Of a DNA stretch of 64,000 bases, positions 1 through 12,070 are shown piece after piece. Position 1 is the stretch's first letter. Every line of letters begins with the position of its first letter. Source of the DNA: Gordionus sp. m RMFG-2023 (taxonomy: Eukaryota; Nematomorpha; Gordioida; Chordodea; Parachordodidae). The stretch covers positions 49,515,366-49,579,365 of the forward strand of contig NC_088777.1 of assembly GCF_954871325.1 (NCBI RefSeq), written 5' to 3'. The notes under the pieces are model-generated. The model saw nothing but the letters and a program-made list of their open reading frames with translations. It ran no database searches and was not told where the DNA came from. A program made the position numbers and the translations under genes.

Positions 1-485
1 TTGTTTAATTTTTTGATGAAAACGGCTTATGCATGCGCTAATCATAGCAGTTTTAATTGATAAATCAATTGGGAGATATAAATTTGAATTAGGATTATGA
101 GTTGTAGTTAATGAAACTAACTTAGGATTATTATATTTGGATTTTATGTGATTCCGTAATTTGCGGATACTTTCCTTTAATTGTTTGGGAGATTGTCTAT
201 TTTCCATAGTATTCTATTTATTAACGTTACAAAGAATAAAAATTAAATATTATTTTCAAATAACTGGTAACACAAAAAAATTCCTAAATCTAGAAATGAA
301 CGTTTTCGTATCTTGGTAATGTTAATTTTTTTTCTATCAACTTTCCTATCATCTTAACGTTAATTTTTTCACTTTCCTATCTCCTAATGTTAAAATATCT
401 TTTTTCTATCACCTTTCCTATCAATCATCTTAATGTTAAATAAATTGAGAGCTATTATTATCTCGTTAATGTAAAAATTTTTTTA

Positions 486-553
486 TGGCAACACTGGGAT
501 TCGAACTCGCAACCTATCGTTCGGAAGACAAACTTTTTTCCATTGAGCCCCCC
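486..553 (-). other. tRNA-Gly-like sequence, inverted arm, copy 1
   Basis: This is the inverted counterpart of the tRNA-like stretch at 2528-2596, within the opposite arm of the internal inverted repeat. B-box GTTCGAATCCC and the CTTCCGA loop are visible on the minus strand. Confidence 0.45.
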
Positions 554-1653
554 CCCCTTCAATATTATATTTTGATATATTTGTATATATATGAAACTTT
601 TTTTTATAAAATTAACTTAATTTAATTAGAATGACGGGTTGATGGGCAATTATTAAGTTAGGTGTATATGATACTAAATATGCTTTATTAATATATTTTA
701 TAAAAATATTAAAATTTAGGAGAAAAAGAGGTAAAATTGTTACAATGTAACACGTGAGGGTATAAGAAATATCAAAATTTAAATTGTGATAGAAATCATA
801 TTGGCTAAAATTTAAAATAGAGATCCTTGAAAATTTAATTTTAAATATGGGATATAGATATTGGTCTGAAAATTTTTTTTTACAAACATAGCCAGGCCTG
901 ATCAAAAAACCAAGTCCCATGCAACTTTCATAAAATTTTCATTTTTTTTATTTTGATTTAATAACAATGTCTTAAATTTAATTTTAATATTCCATTTATT
1001 TCTATTGTGGGTAATTACTAATTAGTTAGGTGTATATGATAAGAAATATGCTTTATTAATATATTTTATAAAAATATTAAAATTTAAGAGAAAAAGAGGT
1101 AAAATTGTTGCAATGTAACCCGCGAGCATTATGGGTATTAGAAATATCTGGGTAAAATTTAAAATAGAGATTCTTGAAAATTTTTTAATTTTAAATATGG
1201 GATATAGACATTGGCCTGATATTTTTTTTTGCAGACATAGCCAGGCCTGATCAAAAAACCAAGTCCAATGCAACTTTTATATAATTTTCATTTATTTTTT
1301 ATTGTAATTTAATAACAATTTCTTAAATTTAATTTTATATTCCATTTATTTCTATTGTAATTTAATAACAATGTCTTAAATTAAATTTTATATTTAGATT
1401 TTAGAATAAAATTTAAAATTGTGATAGATATCATATTAAGTAAAATTTAAAATAGAGATAACATTGGCCGGGAAATTTTTTTTTGCAGACATGGCCAGGC
1501 CTTATCAAAAAACCAAGGCCTATGCGACTTTCATATTCTGATTGTATTTTTAAATGAATTATGGGGCTGGGCTTGGGAATTTTTTTATTATTAACTATGA
1601 GTCAGACATTGAACTAAAACAAATTTTATTGCAGGCCTGGGCTCGGCCTGATC

Positions 1654-2400
1654 ATAAGATCTAAATTTTAATAATTACTTTTATGAAATTTTAATCAAGA
1701 ATGAAGGAAGCATGATAAAAATGGGTAGCTAATGTCATTTTAAGAGATTCCAATATTGTTTGGGGTGTATTGTGAGATTTATTTTTGTTTGTCAAATAGC
1801 TAAATATAATTTAAAGAATAGTTATAAGATCTAAATTTTAATAATTACTTTTATGAAATTTTAATCAAGAATGAAGGAAGCATGATAAAAATGGGTAGCT
1901 AATGTCATTTTAAGAGATTCCAATATTGTTTGGGGTGTATTGTGAGATTTATTTTTGTTTGTCAAATAGCTAAATATAATTTAAAGAATAGTTATAAGAT
2001 CTAAATTTTAATAATTACTTTTATAAAATTTTAATCAAGAATGAAGGAAGCATGATAAAAATGGGTAGCTAATGTCAGGGTGTATTGTGAGATTTATTTT
2101 TGTTTGTCAAATAGCTAAATATAATTTAAAGAATAGTTATAAGATCTAAATTTTAATAATTACTTTTATGAAATTTTAATCAAGAATGAAGGAAGCATGA
2201 TAAAAATGGGTAGCTAATGTCAGGGTGTATTGTGAGATTTATTTTTGTTTGTCAAATAGCTAAATATAATATAAAGAATAGTTATAAGATCTAAATTTTA
2301 ATAATTACTTTTATGAAATTTTAATCAATAATGAAGGAAGCATGATAAAAATGGGTAGCTAATGTCATTTCAAGAGATTCCAATATTGTTGGCGGTATAA
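1654..2400. repeat. Tandem array, five units (170, 170, 145, 145, 117 bp)
   Basis: Units start with ATAAGATCTAAATTTTAATA at 1654, 1824, 1994, 2139 and 2284. The first two are 170 bp. The next two lack a 25-bp internal piece around TTTTAAGAGATTCC, and the last is partial. The array lies inside Helitron copy 1. Confidence 0.95.
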
Positions 2401-2527
2401 TTAATTGAATGACGGTAAAAATATATTGGTGAGAAATTCAAAAATTACGTCAAAATTAGGCGCATGCGCAAAGTATATAAAGCTTCATATATATACACAA
2501 ATATATCAAAATATAATATTGAAGGGG

Positions 2528-2596
2528 GGGGGGCTCAATGGTAAGAACGTTTGCCTACCGAACGATAGGTCGCTAGTTCGAATCTCTGTTTTGCCA
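2528..2596 (+). other. tRNA-Gly-like sequence in Helitron copy 1
   Basis: The stretch has tRNA landmarks: a D-arm-like TCAATGGTAAGAACG, an anticodon arm TTTGC-CTACCGA, and a B-box-like GTTCGAATC, ending TTTTGCCA. Overall it resembles tRNA-Gly. The acceptor and T stems pair poorly, so this is a tRNA-derived relic rather than a working gene. The anticodon position reads ACC here but TCC in the other Helitron copy. Confidence 0.5.
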
Positions 2597-2805
2597 TAAA
2601 AAAATTTTTAAAAAAAGTTTTAACATTAGCGAGATAATAATAGCCCTCGATTTATTTAACATTAAGATGATAGGAAAGTTGATGGAAAAAAAATATTTTA
2701 ACATTATGAGATAGGAAAGTGAAAAAATTAACGTTATGAAGATAGGAAAGTTGATAGAAGATACGAAAACGTTTATATCTTGAATATGGCTATTATATAT
2801 ATAGA

Positions 2806-5690
2806 TTATTGTAAAAAAAATAAAATAACAAATTTCAACAAAATGTTGATAGATTTTTATATATTCCAAAATTAAAAACTCTTATTTTCAAAAAAAAACA
2901 AAATAAAACAATGTTTTTTTTTAAATCTTTCTTTGAAAAAAAAATACGATTTTTTTGATAAATATAAGTGTTGTTAAACCGATTTTTATCAGATTTTTGA
3001 AATGACTAACTCAATATTTTATCCAGAAATATGTTAACGCAAGCCTGAAGGTTTTTCTCATGGAACGTGCAAAGGTTTGGAAAATCTATTAGCGAAACCT
3101 CTAGACTTAGGCAACATTTTTATATGCACTCCTCCTGTAAAGTAAAATAAAAAATGGATACAGAGAAAACTATAATCCTATTCCCAACTGACAATATATT
3201 TAATGGTAATAAAAGTAAGGGTTTGAACATAGTTCATTAATGTTCGGACCTCGATTAGATCACTACAAATTTATTACCCTCATTTTAAAAGTAATTTATC
3301 CGATACATTTATAAATGGGATTAAATTGCATTCCAAAATTCAGATATATACACACGTATAGGCCCACTTAGATTTTCTTTTCTTCGTGATAATTAAATTT
3401 AACAAATTGGTTTTTTACACTGCTAAAATTTAAGTTATTAATTTGGTTTTTTTTTTATTTCTGGACTTTTATCGGCCTTGAAAGTAAGAAGAAATAATAA
3501 TATTAATGATCTATTTAATAAGTGCCATTAAATTCAAGCAATTTAAATGCCATTAAATTCAAACAATTTATAATTTATTTATATTGTTGTATATAATAAA
3601 GTTATTTATTTGTTAAATTAAACGATGCTAAAATTTTAATCTACTTAATGGGGGAATTTAAAAATAAATTTAAAAAAATAAATTATTATCAAAGGTAAAT
3701 TCTTAATAATAGCTGTAAAACATAATTTAAAATATCTGACTAACTTATTTTTCTCGAATTATTGTGTTTTAAGTCAACGAATCTTTTTTTCTTTATATTT
3801 TTAGTAGAAATTATAAATTTGTTAATGAATTCTATAATATTGCAGAAAATTATCAAATTTTGATAAAAATATAGTTTTTTGAAGAAACTAATTCATTTTT
3901 CTGGCACTATTTTTTGGAAATCCCCTTAGATGATAGGATATAAGTTTTGACATATCAAACATCGTTCTCTCATATGCTTCTAACACGATCATTACTTGAT
4001 CATTCCTTCAAATCGTAATCATTGTCACTAATAATAGGATATAGTATATTTGTTTTTGCCTCTGAGCACTCTCTAAAAACAGTATGAGGGATGTGGTTAG
4101 TTGATGGCATAGTTAGGAAAAGGATGTCCGAGCCATATAAAAATATTAAAAATCTTAGGCAAACTTTAAAAAAACTGTGCCGGTATTTCTCTACTACATA
4201 CTCTAATCTATAAACATAACTCTTGGTATATATCATTCTGGCCTCTTGATATACTAGATTTTTATAAAAAATATTCTTTTTGAATTATATTTGTTATTTT
4301 TAAAAAGTTATTTATCCTTTTTGTTAACATTTATTTCAAATTCTTCCTTATAGTGTTATAATCGTTTACATTTTTCTGGAGAGGGGGTGAAGAGTGAGGG
4401 TGTATGGGAGAAGTGATGATATTTAGGGGAACAGACAAATTTGAGATGAGGGGGGGGGGGGAGGTACCCTACCCTTGGTTACCTGCCTACTTTAAAATTC
4501 CCCAATTTAACTTTCTAAAATTGATATAAAACATGAGAAGCTACATGTTCCTATTATATAATTATACCAAATATACTATATAATACAAAAAATCACGAAT
4601 TTTATTTTTTAAAAAAAAATTGATATAAATTGAAAATAAATTATTAACCTACAAATTTAGAAGTATATAAAAAAAACCAGATAATATTGAAAAATGCGAT
4701 AAGAAGAAAAAATGATTCGGAAATTTTTTTTAATTTGTGGGATTTAATTTTTAATCACTAGAATCCTTGAACCCTTCACTTTTGAAAATGGCTGGGGTTT
4801 GGGTTAATTCAACAAAAATACGCGGGTTCGAAAGGTTTCGGGTTCGGTTTCTAACCCCTGGTATGAATATCATTGTAAAGAAATTTTTTAAAAGAAATTC
4901 TCATAAAGTTAAACGAAATGAATTGTAGACATTTAAGAGTCTTCGAAATTAATCATGATTGGCATGAGGAGTCAGACAGTTAAACTTCCAGAATCTTGGT
5001 CTTTAGGGTAAATTCTTAATTTGAGCCTCTTCACATGCTACTCTTTCTTTGGGTTCACGAGTAAATAAAGAAATAAATACTAGAAATTAAATAATTAAAT
5101 TTTTATGCCAATCTTTAACTGTAGGAGGCAAAATCAGAGCCACATTAGAAACCCAATTTTTTATTTCTGAAACATGGGGCCTTAGCCATGGGATATATAA
5201 TAATTTTTTAATATTTATGTCTACAATTTGCTAGTTGGTTGAAATCTTATAGCTTTTTTTTTTATATTGCTCGCTAATTAGTTATCTTTGTGATAGTTAG
5301 AAGTCTATTTCCATTGTCTTAATTTTTTTAAAAAATGATAAAACACTAAAATATTAAAACAACTATATAAAAATATATAAAATTACTAAATAAAAATATA
5401 TATTAGTATCGTAGGCTCTAAAAAGAGCTTAATTTAATAATGAAAATGTACCTAAAAGCAAGTATAATTGTGTTTAAAAAATTTCCAATTGAAGTTTTTG
5501 TTTAAGAAAAAGGGATTCGCGATTTTCGTTTGTTATGCTAAAAAATTTTCGTGATAAAGTTTAAAAAAAAATACATGTAGACTGTGAAAAATTGCCGTTA
5601 GTTGAAATTACTATTGGCTGAAATATAAAGTTATTTAATTTTGAATATTTATTAATTTTTTTATTTTCTCCACTAGTAAGAGAGTTTGTA
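2806..5690. other. AT-rich stretch with no gene recognised
   Basis: Apart from the truncated MITE near 3 kb, I see only AT-rich sequence, a G run near 4450, and a short GC-rich patch at 4790-4860 with GGGTTCGGGTT-type words like the family C elements. A 78-codon frame at 4000-4236 has no recognisable feature. Confidence 0.5.
2966..3121 (+). mobile_element. hAT-like MITE family A, truncated copy
   Basis: It begins AGTGTTGTTAAACCG and continues through CTAACTCAATATTTTATCC, GCAAGCCTGAAG and AAAGGTTTGG to CTTAGGCAACA. It then loses the right inverted repeat that complete copies carry (see 41792-42012). Confidence 0.75.
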
Positions 5691-6420
5691 TTAATTGATG
5701 AAGGAAAGGATGTACGCAGGTTGCATCCCAAATAAGAGATTTCCCATTGGACCAGGGGGTGCAGGTTAAGCCGTCGGGTCTGAGGCCGTCTTGTAATGAG
5801 AGGTTGGTAGGATCAAGGATGTTGGGTATTTTAGTCTTATTAAGCGTTATGTATGATTTTATTAATTGCTTTATGCCGGAGATGGCGTCCCTGGCTGCGG
5901 ATGCAGTTTAGACCGTGTCTGGCTAGGTTGAACGGGTAGGCTGCATTGGTGGTAAGAGTGTGAATGTGTAAGCGAGCATCCAAGTCTAAAGCCTACAGTA
6001 ACTCTCAGTTGGTCATTGCTTAAGAGATTATCTAAGGTTTGGCTTGGAAGTGTTTCGAACCATTCATGCCCGCCGTATTTATCGTTGTTTTGTAATAGTT
6101 GTATATCGCTGATTTCGGTAGGGTTAAGACTATTTTGTAATTTTTTTATTAGGGGTTCGATGATAGATTTGTTAGAGATTATGTATAACCGACTGGGGTT
6201 AGGATATTTCATCTTTCTATTGCTGCTGAAAGAATATCATTATGGGGAGTTATGAATGATGAGATCGCAGAATTGAGCGATAGGCGATTTGATATAAATA
6301 GAGAAAGGGAAAGTAGTTCTAAGGAGGGGGGGATCAAGTCGATACCACCAAGTTTAGCGGATAATTGGGCTAGGTGCCAATTAAAGTCTGATAATGAAAG
6401 GTTGAGGATCCTTTCCATAA
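5690..6420 (-). mobile_element. Retroelement fossil, C-terminal (nuclease-like) region
   Basis: The GC content is higher here than around it. Minus-strand pieces resemble the C-terminal part of a reverse-transcriptase element family common in animals. Recognisable signatures are [17 protein letters not shown] and a later RPDG...W..G..L.WDATC, which resembles a restriction-type nuclease core. The upstream part (GGIDLIPPSLEL, LQNSLNPTEISDIQLL) fits the same family. It is broken, with several interruptions, and is treated as a fossil of moderate age. Assignment to a clade needs a database comparison. Confidence 0.6.
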
Positions 6421-7133
6421 AGGTCTATAAGCGAATATTGTGTTGAATGAAAAATTTTGAGGTGAATGAGGAGGATGAGTTATTTTAAAAATTTCGGTTC
6501 TTTGCCATAAAAATTTCATATTTGTCAAAAATGAATCACTCAAAATCTAATATTTTTCTATTATAAATGCAAAATTACTTAGTGAAATATTTATAATTGA
6601 CATAAAGTCAATTTGCGAAAATTATAATTCCAATAAAAAAAAGTGCCAGAGCCATTAATTTTGTGTAATTATAAAAATATATTCCTACAAATTTTAAAAA
6701 ATAAAGCCAAGATTTTAGCAAGTTTTCATTCCTAAATCCAAAAAATAACATTTTAGCTTAGAGATGGACGTTGAATACATACATTGCATCTGCACCTTTC
6801 ATCAAAAATTTTAAACTGATCCTTTTAGAAAATATTTATAACCTCCTATAAAAGAGTATAAAGACAGTATTGCCTAATGTTTGCAATCCAGTCTAGCCTT
6901 GTTGTTACTTAAAAGAGATGAAATTGTCCCGGTACCTCAAAACTTAAAGAGAGGTCTTAATTCATTGTTTTATATGAATGTCATAAATTAAATCGCTTAT
7001 AAATAAAATGGTTGGCGGTAGATCGTACCACGCTTGAGACGCTAACAAAATCTGTCAGCGATTTTCTTAACTCATTTATTTCGTTGCAACATTAATCTTT
7101 ATTCCTTAACTCATTGGAATTAAATATGAATAT

Positions 7134-7227
<94 letters not shown>
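7134..7227. repeat. (GAAA)n microsatellite
   Basis: An uninterrupted GAAA tract of about 23 units. The open frames over it on both strands are artefacts of the 4-bp period. Confidence 0.98.
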
Positions 7228-7229
<2 letters not shown>

Positions 7230-7425
7230 TTTAATAATATTGAGCTTTAAGGTTTCCATTCTTAAAAAGGAGAAAATTTTTATTTTTCGCAATATAGAAA
7301 TGGCAAAACTCCTTGCGGCAGAATTAGTTTTTAAATCATGGTTTTTGGTTGAATAATTTGTAAAATATTTAAAAAAAATGGAATGTTTATTTTGAAATTT
7401 TTTTTGCGTTTTCAGAGATGGCCAT

Positions 7426-7796
7426 TAGAGATCTGCAAAGTTAGTCCCGGCACGTACCCGGCCCGAGTGCGCCGAGTCTAATTTTATTTAAAATAATCGG
7501 GTTCGGGCCGGGCCTAATATTTTTAAAAAAAATTCGGGCCGGGCCGGGTCGGACCTTGGAATTTTTTTTAAATATATCTAAATTTATCAATTTTATATTG
7601 AATTTTTTATGTAAAATAAAAATATTTGATTTTATATATTGAAACTAAACGACATGTAACATATGTCTTTTTATTTTGAGTAATTATAAAAATTAATTTC
7701 TATATTTAAATAAATTCGGGCCGGGTCGGTAAATTTTTTTAAAAAATTTTCGGGTTCGGGCCGGGCTTGAAAAATTAGGCCCGATGCAGATCACTA
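7426..7796. mobile_element. hAT-like GC-rich MITE, family C, with perfect 8-bp target duplication
   Basis: The element starts TAGAGATCTGCA and ends TGCAGATCACTA. It is flanked on both sides by the same 8 bp, ATGGCCAT (7418-7425 and 7797-7804). An 8-bp duplication and a TAG/CTA terminus fit the hAT superfamily. The interior is AT-rich but contains several CGGGCCGGGCC-type blocks near each end, in inverted arrangement. It has no coding capacity. Confidence 0.85.
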
Positions 7797-8635
7797 ATGG
7801 CCATATGTCAGGAAGTAAGCCCGATTGGAAAAATTAAATTTTTATTTTTATTAGTTATAGTGTATACGCTTCCATCATACAAACTTTTAAAAATAAAATC
7901 GATCGAATGGTATCGGGTTCTGCTATATACTGGAAATATTATTAAATTAAAACACTAAATATTATTATAAATTAAATATCACGTATTCGCATTAATAATT
8001 TTGATTATCCATATTTGCGTATATAAAAAAAAACCTTGTAATTTTATCCCAAACTGTGAATTTCAAACAATTTTGCAATAAACTTTAGAAACTACGCCTA
8101 ATTTATATTAATTTTTACATGGATTTTTCATAAATTAAAAAAAATCAAAAATGTCTATGGTTGAAATTTATAGGATAAATACTCGACGCATGCTACAATG
8201 CATTTCGGGTTAAATCGGATTTTTAAATATTTTTAAATCGCTCTAGGTAAATGATTTTAAAATTGAGAGATTCCGAATCCCCATATGACATATTTATTAC
8301 TTTTAAAATGAAAAAAAAAAGGATTATTAAATTTTTTGATCTATATAAATTATAAAATTTGATCATAAAAACTCCCTGCCTACCTCATCGTTCATTTAGG
8401 TTTAATCTTCAATTAATTTAATACGAAATTCAACTTACATATTTTTTAGGTTGGGGTTGTAGGGGCAAATCATTTTTTTTATTGGCTTAAAATACTATTT
8501 AAGAACGTTCAAAAACTTTCCAAGGAAAAGTCTTCCATTCCCTTTTGCCTATGATTTCTACTATCTCCCCATTTAACTATGCCCATTCTTTTCGTGCGGC
8601 CCAAATCAAACTTAATATCTATAACTAGTTGATAA

Positions 8636-8653
8636 CCCGTCAAAAATGACGGG
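8636..8653 (-). terminator. Helitron 3' hairpin
   Basis: This is a 7-bp GC-rich stem with a 4-nt loop (CCCGTCA / TGACGGG) 7 bp inside the 3' end, followed by TTATCAACTAG. Helitrons use such a hairpin as the transposition stop signal. In this AT-rich background a chance stem of this composition next to CTAG is unlikely. Confidence 0.85.
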
Positions 8654-8725
8654 GAATATTCTTTTTAATGAAACAATATCTCTTATTAGCACCCTAAATA
8701 CTATCATTATTTACCAGAGCTCCTG

Positions 8726-9745
8726 TTAGTCAGAATTGTCAGCGATCATATTAGGAGACCAACCAGGTTCACCATGAGGGAATAGTAAAGGATAAACCAT
8801 GGGGTCAGGATAGACTTTAATATCTCTTTTGAAAGGAGGCTCTCCATCTTCATTATTGAAAATCATAGCTACGTCATCCATAGATGGTAAATTATAACGG
8901 CGTCGATCGCTAGAACGATCTCCTTTAAAGATCATATTAATGGTTGGGAGTTTTGTATTAGAAGTAGTTGCTAATTCTAATGCAGATTGATGGACTTCAC
9001 CTAATGTCTTAAAACTAAGAGCATAGGGGTTAATTTGTCGTATTAACTGATCTAATTGCTTCATAATATCTTTATTACATTTACTATTTGCTGGATGGTG
9101 TATACGCTTATCTATAGCCTGTGTCATATCTAACACGTATAACTGGGCATAAGTAGGCAAAGCATTAGAAGGTGGGTATAAATTAGATGTGCGGTGATAT
9201 ATTTGGCCGTGCACTTTGAAACAATAAGGGCCACTACCTGTAAGCTCCGAAATTTTTGCGCCCATCGATGCAAAAGCTACTGCTGAATTATAAGAACGTA
9301 TGTTCTTCATAAAATTATTATGTAACTTATCTTGAGGGTTTGATATAAGATTTTTTAAATAAGGAGGATATGGTATTTGGGTTAAGATAACCTTCCCTTT
9401 ATGACAGCACTGTGTGAATTTACCGTCGGTCGGTCTCTCAGCTATGAAATTCATGGAAAAACAAAATTGACATATGATATTCATAGGCCCGCAAGTATGT
9501 TCAGTTATTAAGTGAATATCATTAGTATTAAAATGTGTTAAATTACTTCTATTTTTAAGAATAGATGTATAGGTGGTGGGGAAAATCTGTTTAAGCTTTA
9601 GACGAAAACGGGCAGCACATGCCCGCATCCTAGCAGTTTTAGTTGATATATCAATAGGAAAAGGTTTATTTAAATTAATACTTTGAGGTGTAGGTACTAA
9701 AGCTACTATAGGTTTGGGTTTCTTGGATTTTATATGACTTCGCAC
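8726..9745 (-). CDS. Helitron Rep/helicase protein, N-terminal part (339 aa)
   Basis: The frame encodes the region upstream of the HUH nuclease in Helitron transposases. Recognisable parts are a C2-type cluster (CQFC...CCHKG, about residues 86-117), the GPYCFKVHGQIYH segment (about 172), YAQLYVLD (about 200), a conserved NPYA run (about 240), and the terminal DPMVYPLLFPHGEPGW motif. In full elements this last motif precedes the helitron-like N domain and the nuclease. The frame stops about 100 bp before the 3' hairpin, so the nuclease and Pif1-like helicase are missing through internal deletion. What remains is open over 339 codons, which suggests the deletion is fairly young. A host origin is unlikely. 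Confidence 0.88.
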   Translation of the reverse strand: MRSHIKSKKPKPIVALVPTPQSINLNKPFPIDISTKTARMRACAARFRLKLKQIFPTTYTSILKNRSNLTHFNTNDIHLITEHTCGPMNIICQFCFSMNFIAERPTDGKFTQCCHKGKVILTQIPYPPYLKNLISNPQDKLHNNFMKNIRSYNSAVAFASMGAKISELTGSGPYCFKVHGQIYHRTSNLYPPSNALPTYAQLYVLDMTQAIDKRIHHPANSKCNKDIMKQLDQLIRQINPYALSFKTLGEVHQSALELATTSNTKLPTINMIFKGDRSSDRRRYNLPSMDDVAMIFNNEDGEPPFKRDIKVYPDPMVYPLLFPHGEPGWSPNMIADNSD

Positions 9746-9817
9746 TTTACGACCACTTTCCTTAAAATAAAAATATTTTATCTAAATTATTGGAAAATAA
9801 AACTTCTTTTGTTATGT

Positions 9818-10072
9818 TTAATCTTTTTCTATTTCCCAAAATAAAAGTGTAAGTGGTAGGGAAGATTTGTTTATTTTTTGATGAAAACGGCTTATGCATG
9901 CGCTAATCATAGCAGTTTTAATTGATAAATCAATTGGGAGATATAAATTTGAATTAGGATTATGAGTTGTAGTTAATGAAACTAACTTAGGATTATTATA
10001 TTTGGATTTTATGTGATTCCGTAATTTGCGGATACTTTCCTTTAATTGTTTGGGAGATTGTCTATTTTCCAT
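9818..10072 (-). pseudogene. Duplicated N-terminal piece of the Helitron protein
   Basis: The translation (MENRQSPKQLKESIRKLRN..., 84 aa) is a diverged repeat of the first part of the neighbouring 339-aa frame. HIKSK, PIDLSIKTA and the SACISRF-like run correspond to HIKSK, PIDISTKTA and RACAARF in the larger protein. It lies directly upstream in the same orientation. The element therefore carries two unequal copies of its own N-terminus, perhaps from capture of a related Helitron. The same fragment is seen again at 1-205 in copy 1. Confidence 0.6.
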
Positions 10073-10350
10073 AGTATTCTATTTATTAACGTTACAAAGA
10101 ATAAAAATTAAATATTATTTTCAAATAACTGGTAACACAAAAAAATTCCTAAATCTAGAAATGAACGTTTTCGTATCTTGGTAATGTTAATTTTTTTTCT
10201 ATCAACTTTCCTATCATCTTAACGTTAATTTTTTCACTTTCCTATCTCCTAATGTTAAAATATCTTTTTTCTATCACCTTTCCTATCAATCATCTTAATG
10301 TTAAATAAATTGAGAGCTATTATTATCTCGTTAATGTAAAAAAATTTTTA

Positions 10351-10417
10351 TGGCAACACTGGGATTCGAACTCGCAACCTATCGTTCAGAAGCAAACTTT
10401 TTTCCATTAAGCCCCCC
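10351..10417 (-). other. tRNA-Gly-like sequence, inverted arm, copy 2
   Basis: It matches 486-553, with a base missing in the anticodon region. It is the left arm of the Helitron's internal inverted repeat. Confidence 0.45.
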
Positions 10418-11510
10418 CCCCTTCAATATTATATTTTGATATATTTGTATATATATGAAACTTTTTTTTATAAAATTAACTTAATTTAATTAGAATGACG
10501 GGTTGATGGGTAATTATTAAGTTAGGTGTATATGATACTAAATATGCTTTATTAATATATTTTATAAAAATATTAAAATTTAGGAGAAAAAGAGGTAAAA
10601 TTGTTACAATGTAACACGTGAACATTAAGGGTATTAGAAATATCAAAATTTAAATTGTGAGAAATCATATTGGCTAAAATTTAAAATAGAGATCCTTGAA
10701 AATTTAATTTTAAATATGGGATATAGATATTGGTCTGAAAATTTTTTTTTACAAACATAGCCAGGCCTGATCAAAAAACCAAGTCCCATGCAACTTTCAT
10801 AAAATTTTCATTTTTTTTATTTTGATTTAATAACAATGTCTTAAATTTAATTTTAATATTCCATTTATTTCTATTGTGGGTAATTACTAATTAGTTAGGT
10901 GTATATGATAAGAAATATGCTTTATTAATATATTTTATAAAAATATTAAAATTTAAGAGAAAAAGAGGTAAAATTGTTGCAATGTAACCTGCGAGCATTA
11001 TGGGTATTAGAAATAGGGTAAAATTTAAAATAGAGATTCTTGAAAATTTTTTAATTTTAAATATGGGATATAGACATTGGCCTGATATTTTTTTTTTCAG
11101 ACATAGCCAGGCCTGATCAAAAAACCAAGTCCAATGCAACTTTTATATAATTTTCATTTATTTTTTATTGTAATTTAATAACAATTTAATTTTATATTCC
11201 ATTTATTTCTATTGTAATTTAATAACAATGTCTTAAATTAAATTTTATATTTAGATTTTAGAATAAAATTTAAAATTGTGATAGATATCATATTAAGTAA
11301 AATTTAAAATAGAGATAACATTGGCCGGGAAATTTTTTTTCGCAGACATGGCCAGGCCTTATCAAAAAACCAAGGCCTATGCGACTTTCATATTCTGATT
11401 GTATTTTTAAATGAATTATGGGGCTGGGCTTGGGAATTTTTTTGTTATTAACTATGAGTCAGACATTGAACTAAAACAAATTTTATTGCAGGCCTGGGCT
11501 CGGCCTGATC

Positions 11511-11942
11511 ATAAGATCTAAATTTTAATAATTACTTTTATGAAATTTTAATCAAGAATAAAGGAAGCATGATAAAAATGGGTAGCTAATGTCATTTTAA
11601 GAGATTCCAATATTGTTTGGGGTGTATTGTGAGATTTATTTTTGTTTGTCAAATAGCTAAATATAATTTAAAGAATAGTTATAAGATCTAAATTTTAATA
11701 ATTACTTTTATGAAATTTTAATCAAGAATGAAGGAAGCATGATAAAAATGGGTAGCTAATGTCAGGGTGTATTGTGAGATTTATTTTTGTTTGTCAAATA
11801 GCTAAATATAATTTAAAGAATAGTTATAAGATCTAAATTTTAATAATTACTTTTATGAAATTTTAATCAATAATGAAGGAAGCATGATAAAAATGGGTAG
11901 CTAATGTCATTTCAAGAGATTCCAATATTGTTGGCGGTATAA
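11511..11942. repeat. Tandem array, three units (170, 145, 117 bp)
   Basis: This is the same unit as at 1654-2400, starting at 11511, 11681 and 11826. Each unit type (full, short, terminal) occurs once here, whereas the full and short types are doubled in the other Helitron copy. Confidence 0.95.
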
Positions 11943-12070
11943 TTAATTGAATAACGGTAAAAATATATTAGTGAGAAATTCAAAAATTACGTCAAAATTA
12001 GGCGCATGCGCAAAGTATATAAAGCTTCATATATATACACAAATATATCAAAATATAATATTGGAAGGGG

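Larger units (their letters stand above)
1..2805 (-). mobile_element. Helitron copy 1, 5' part (cut by window edge)
   Basis: This segment is near-identical to 9868-12368, so it is a second copy of the same rolling-circle transposon on the minus strand. Its 5' end is at 2805, where the minus strand reads A then TCTATATATATAATAG. That is the usual Helitron start (TC after a host A), and the similarity to the other copy stops exactly there. The 3' end and most of the protein-coding part lie left of the window; only an N-terminal protein fragment falls in 1-205. It carries five tandem units at 1654-2400 against three in the other copy. It also contains an inverted repeat that includes two tRNA-like stretches. 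The high identity suggests recent movement or a segmental duplication. Confidence 0.85.

Noticed and set aside
1022-1273. Minus-strand 83-codon frame and its copies at 612 and 10891
   Set aside because: They lie in the repeated Helitron interior, match each other only as DNA repeats, and show no protein features.
1654-2400. CRISPR-like spaced repeats
   Set aside because: The units are 145-170 bp, directly abutting, with no unique spacers, and the genome is eukaryotic.
2528-2596. Functional tRNA-Gly gene
   Set aside because: The acceptor and T stems pair poorly and the anticodon differs between copies, so I list it as tRNA-like only.
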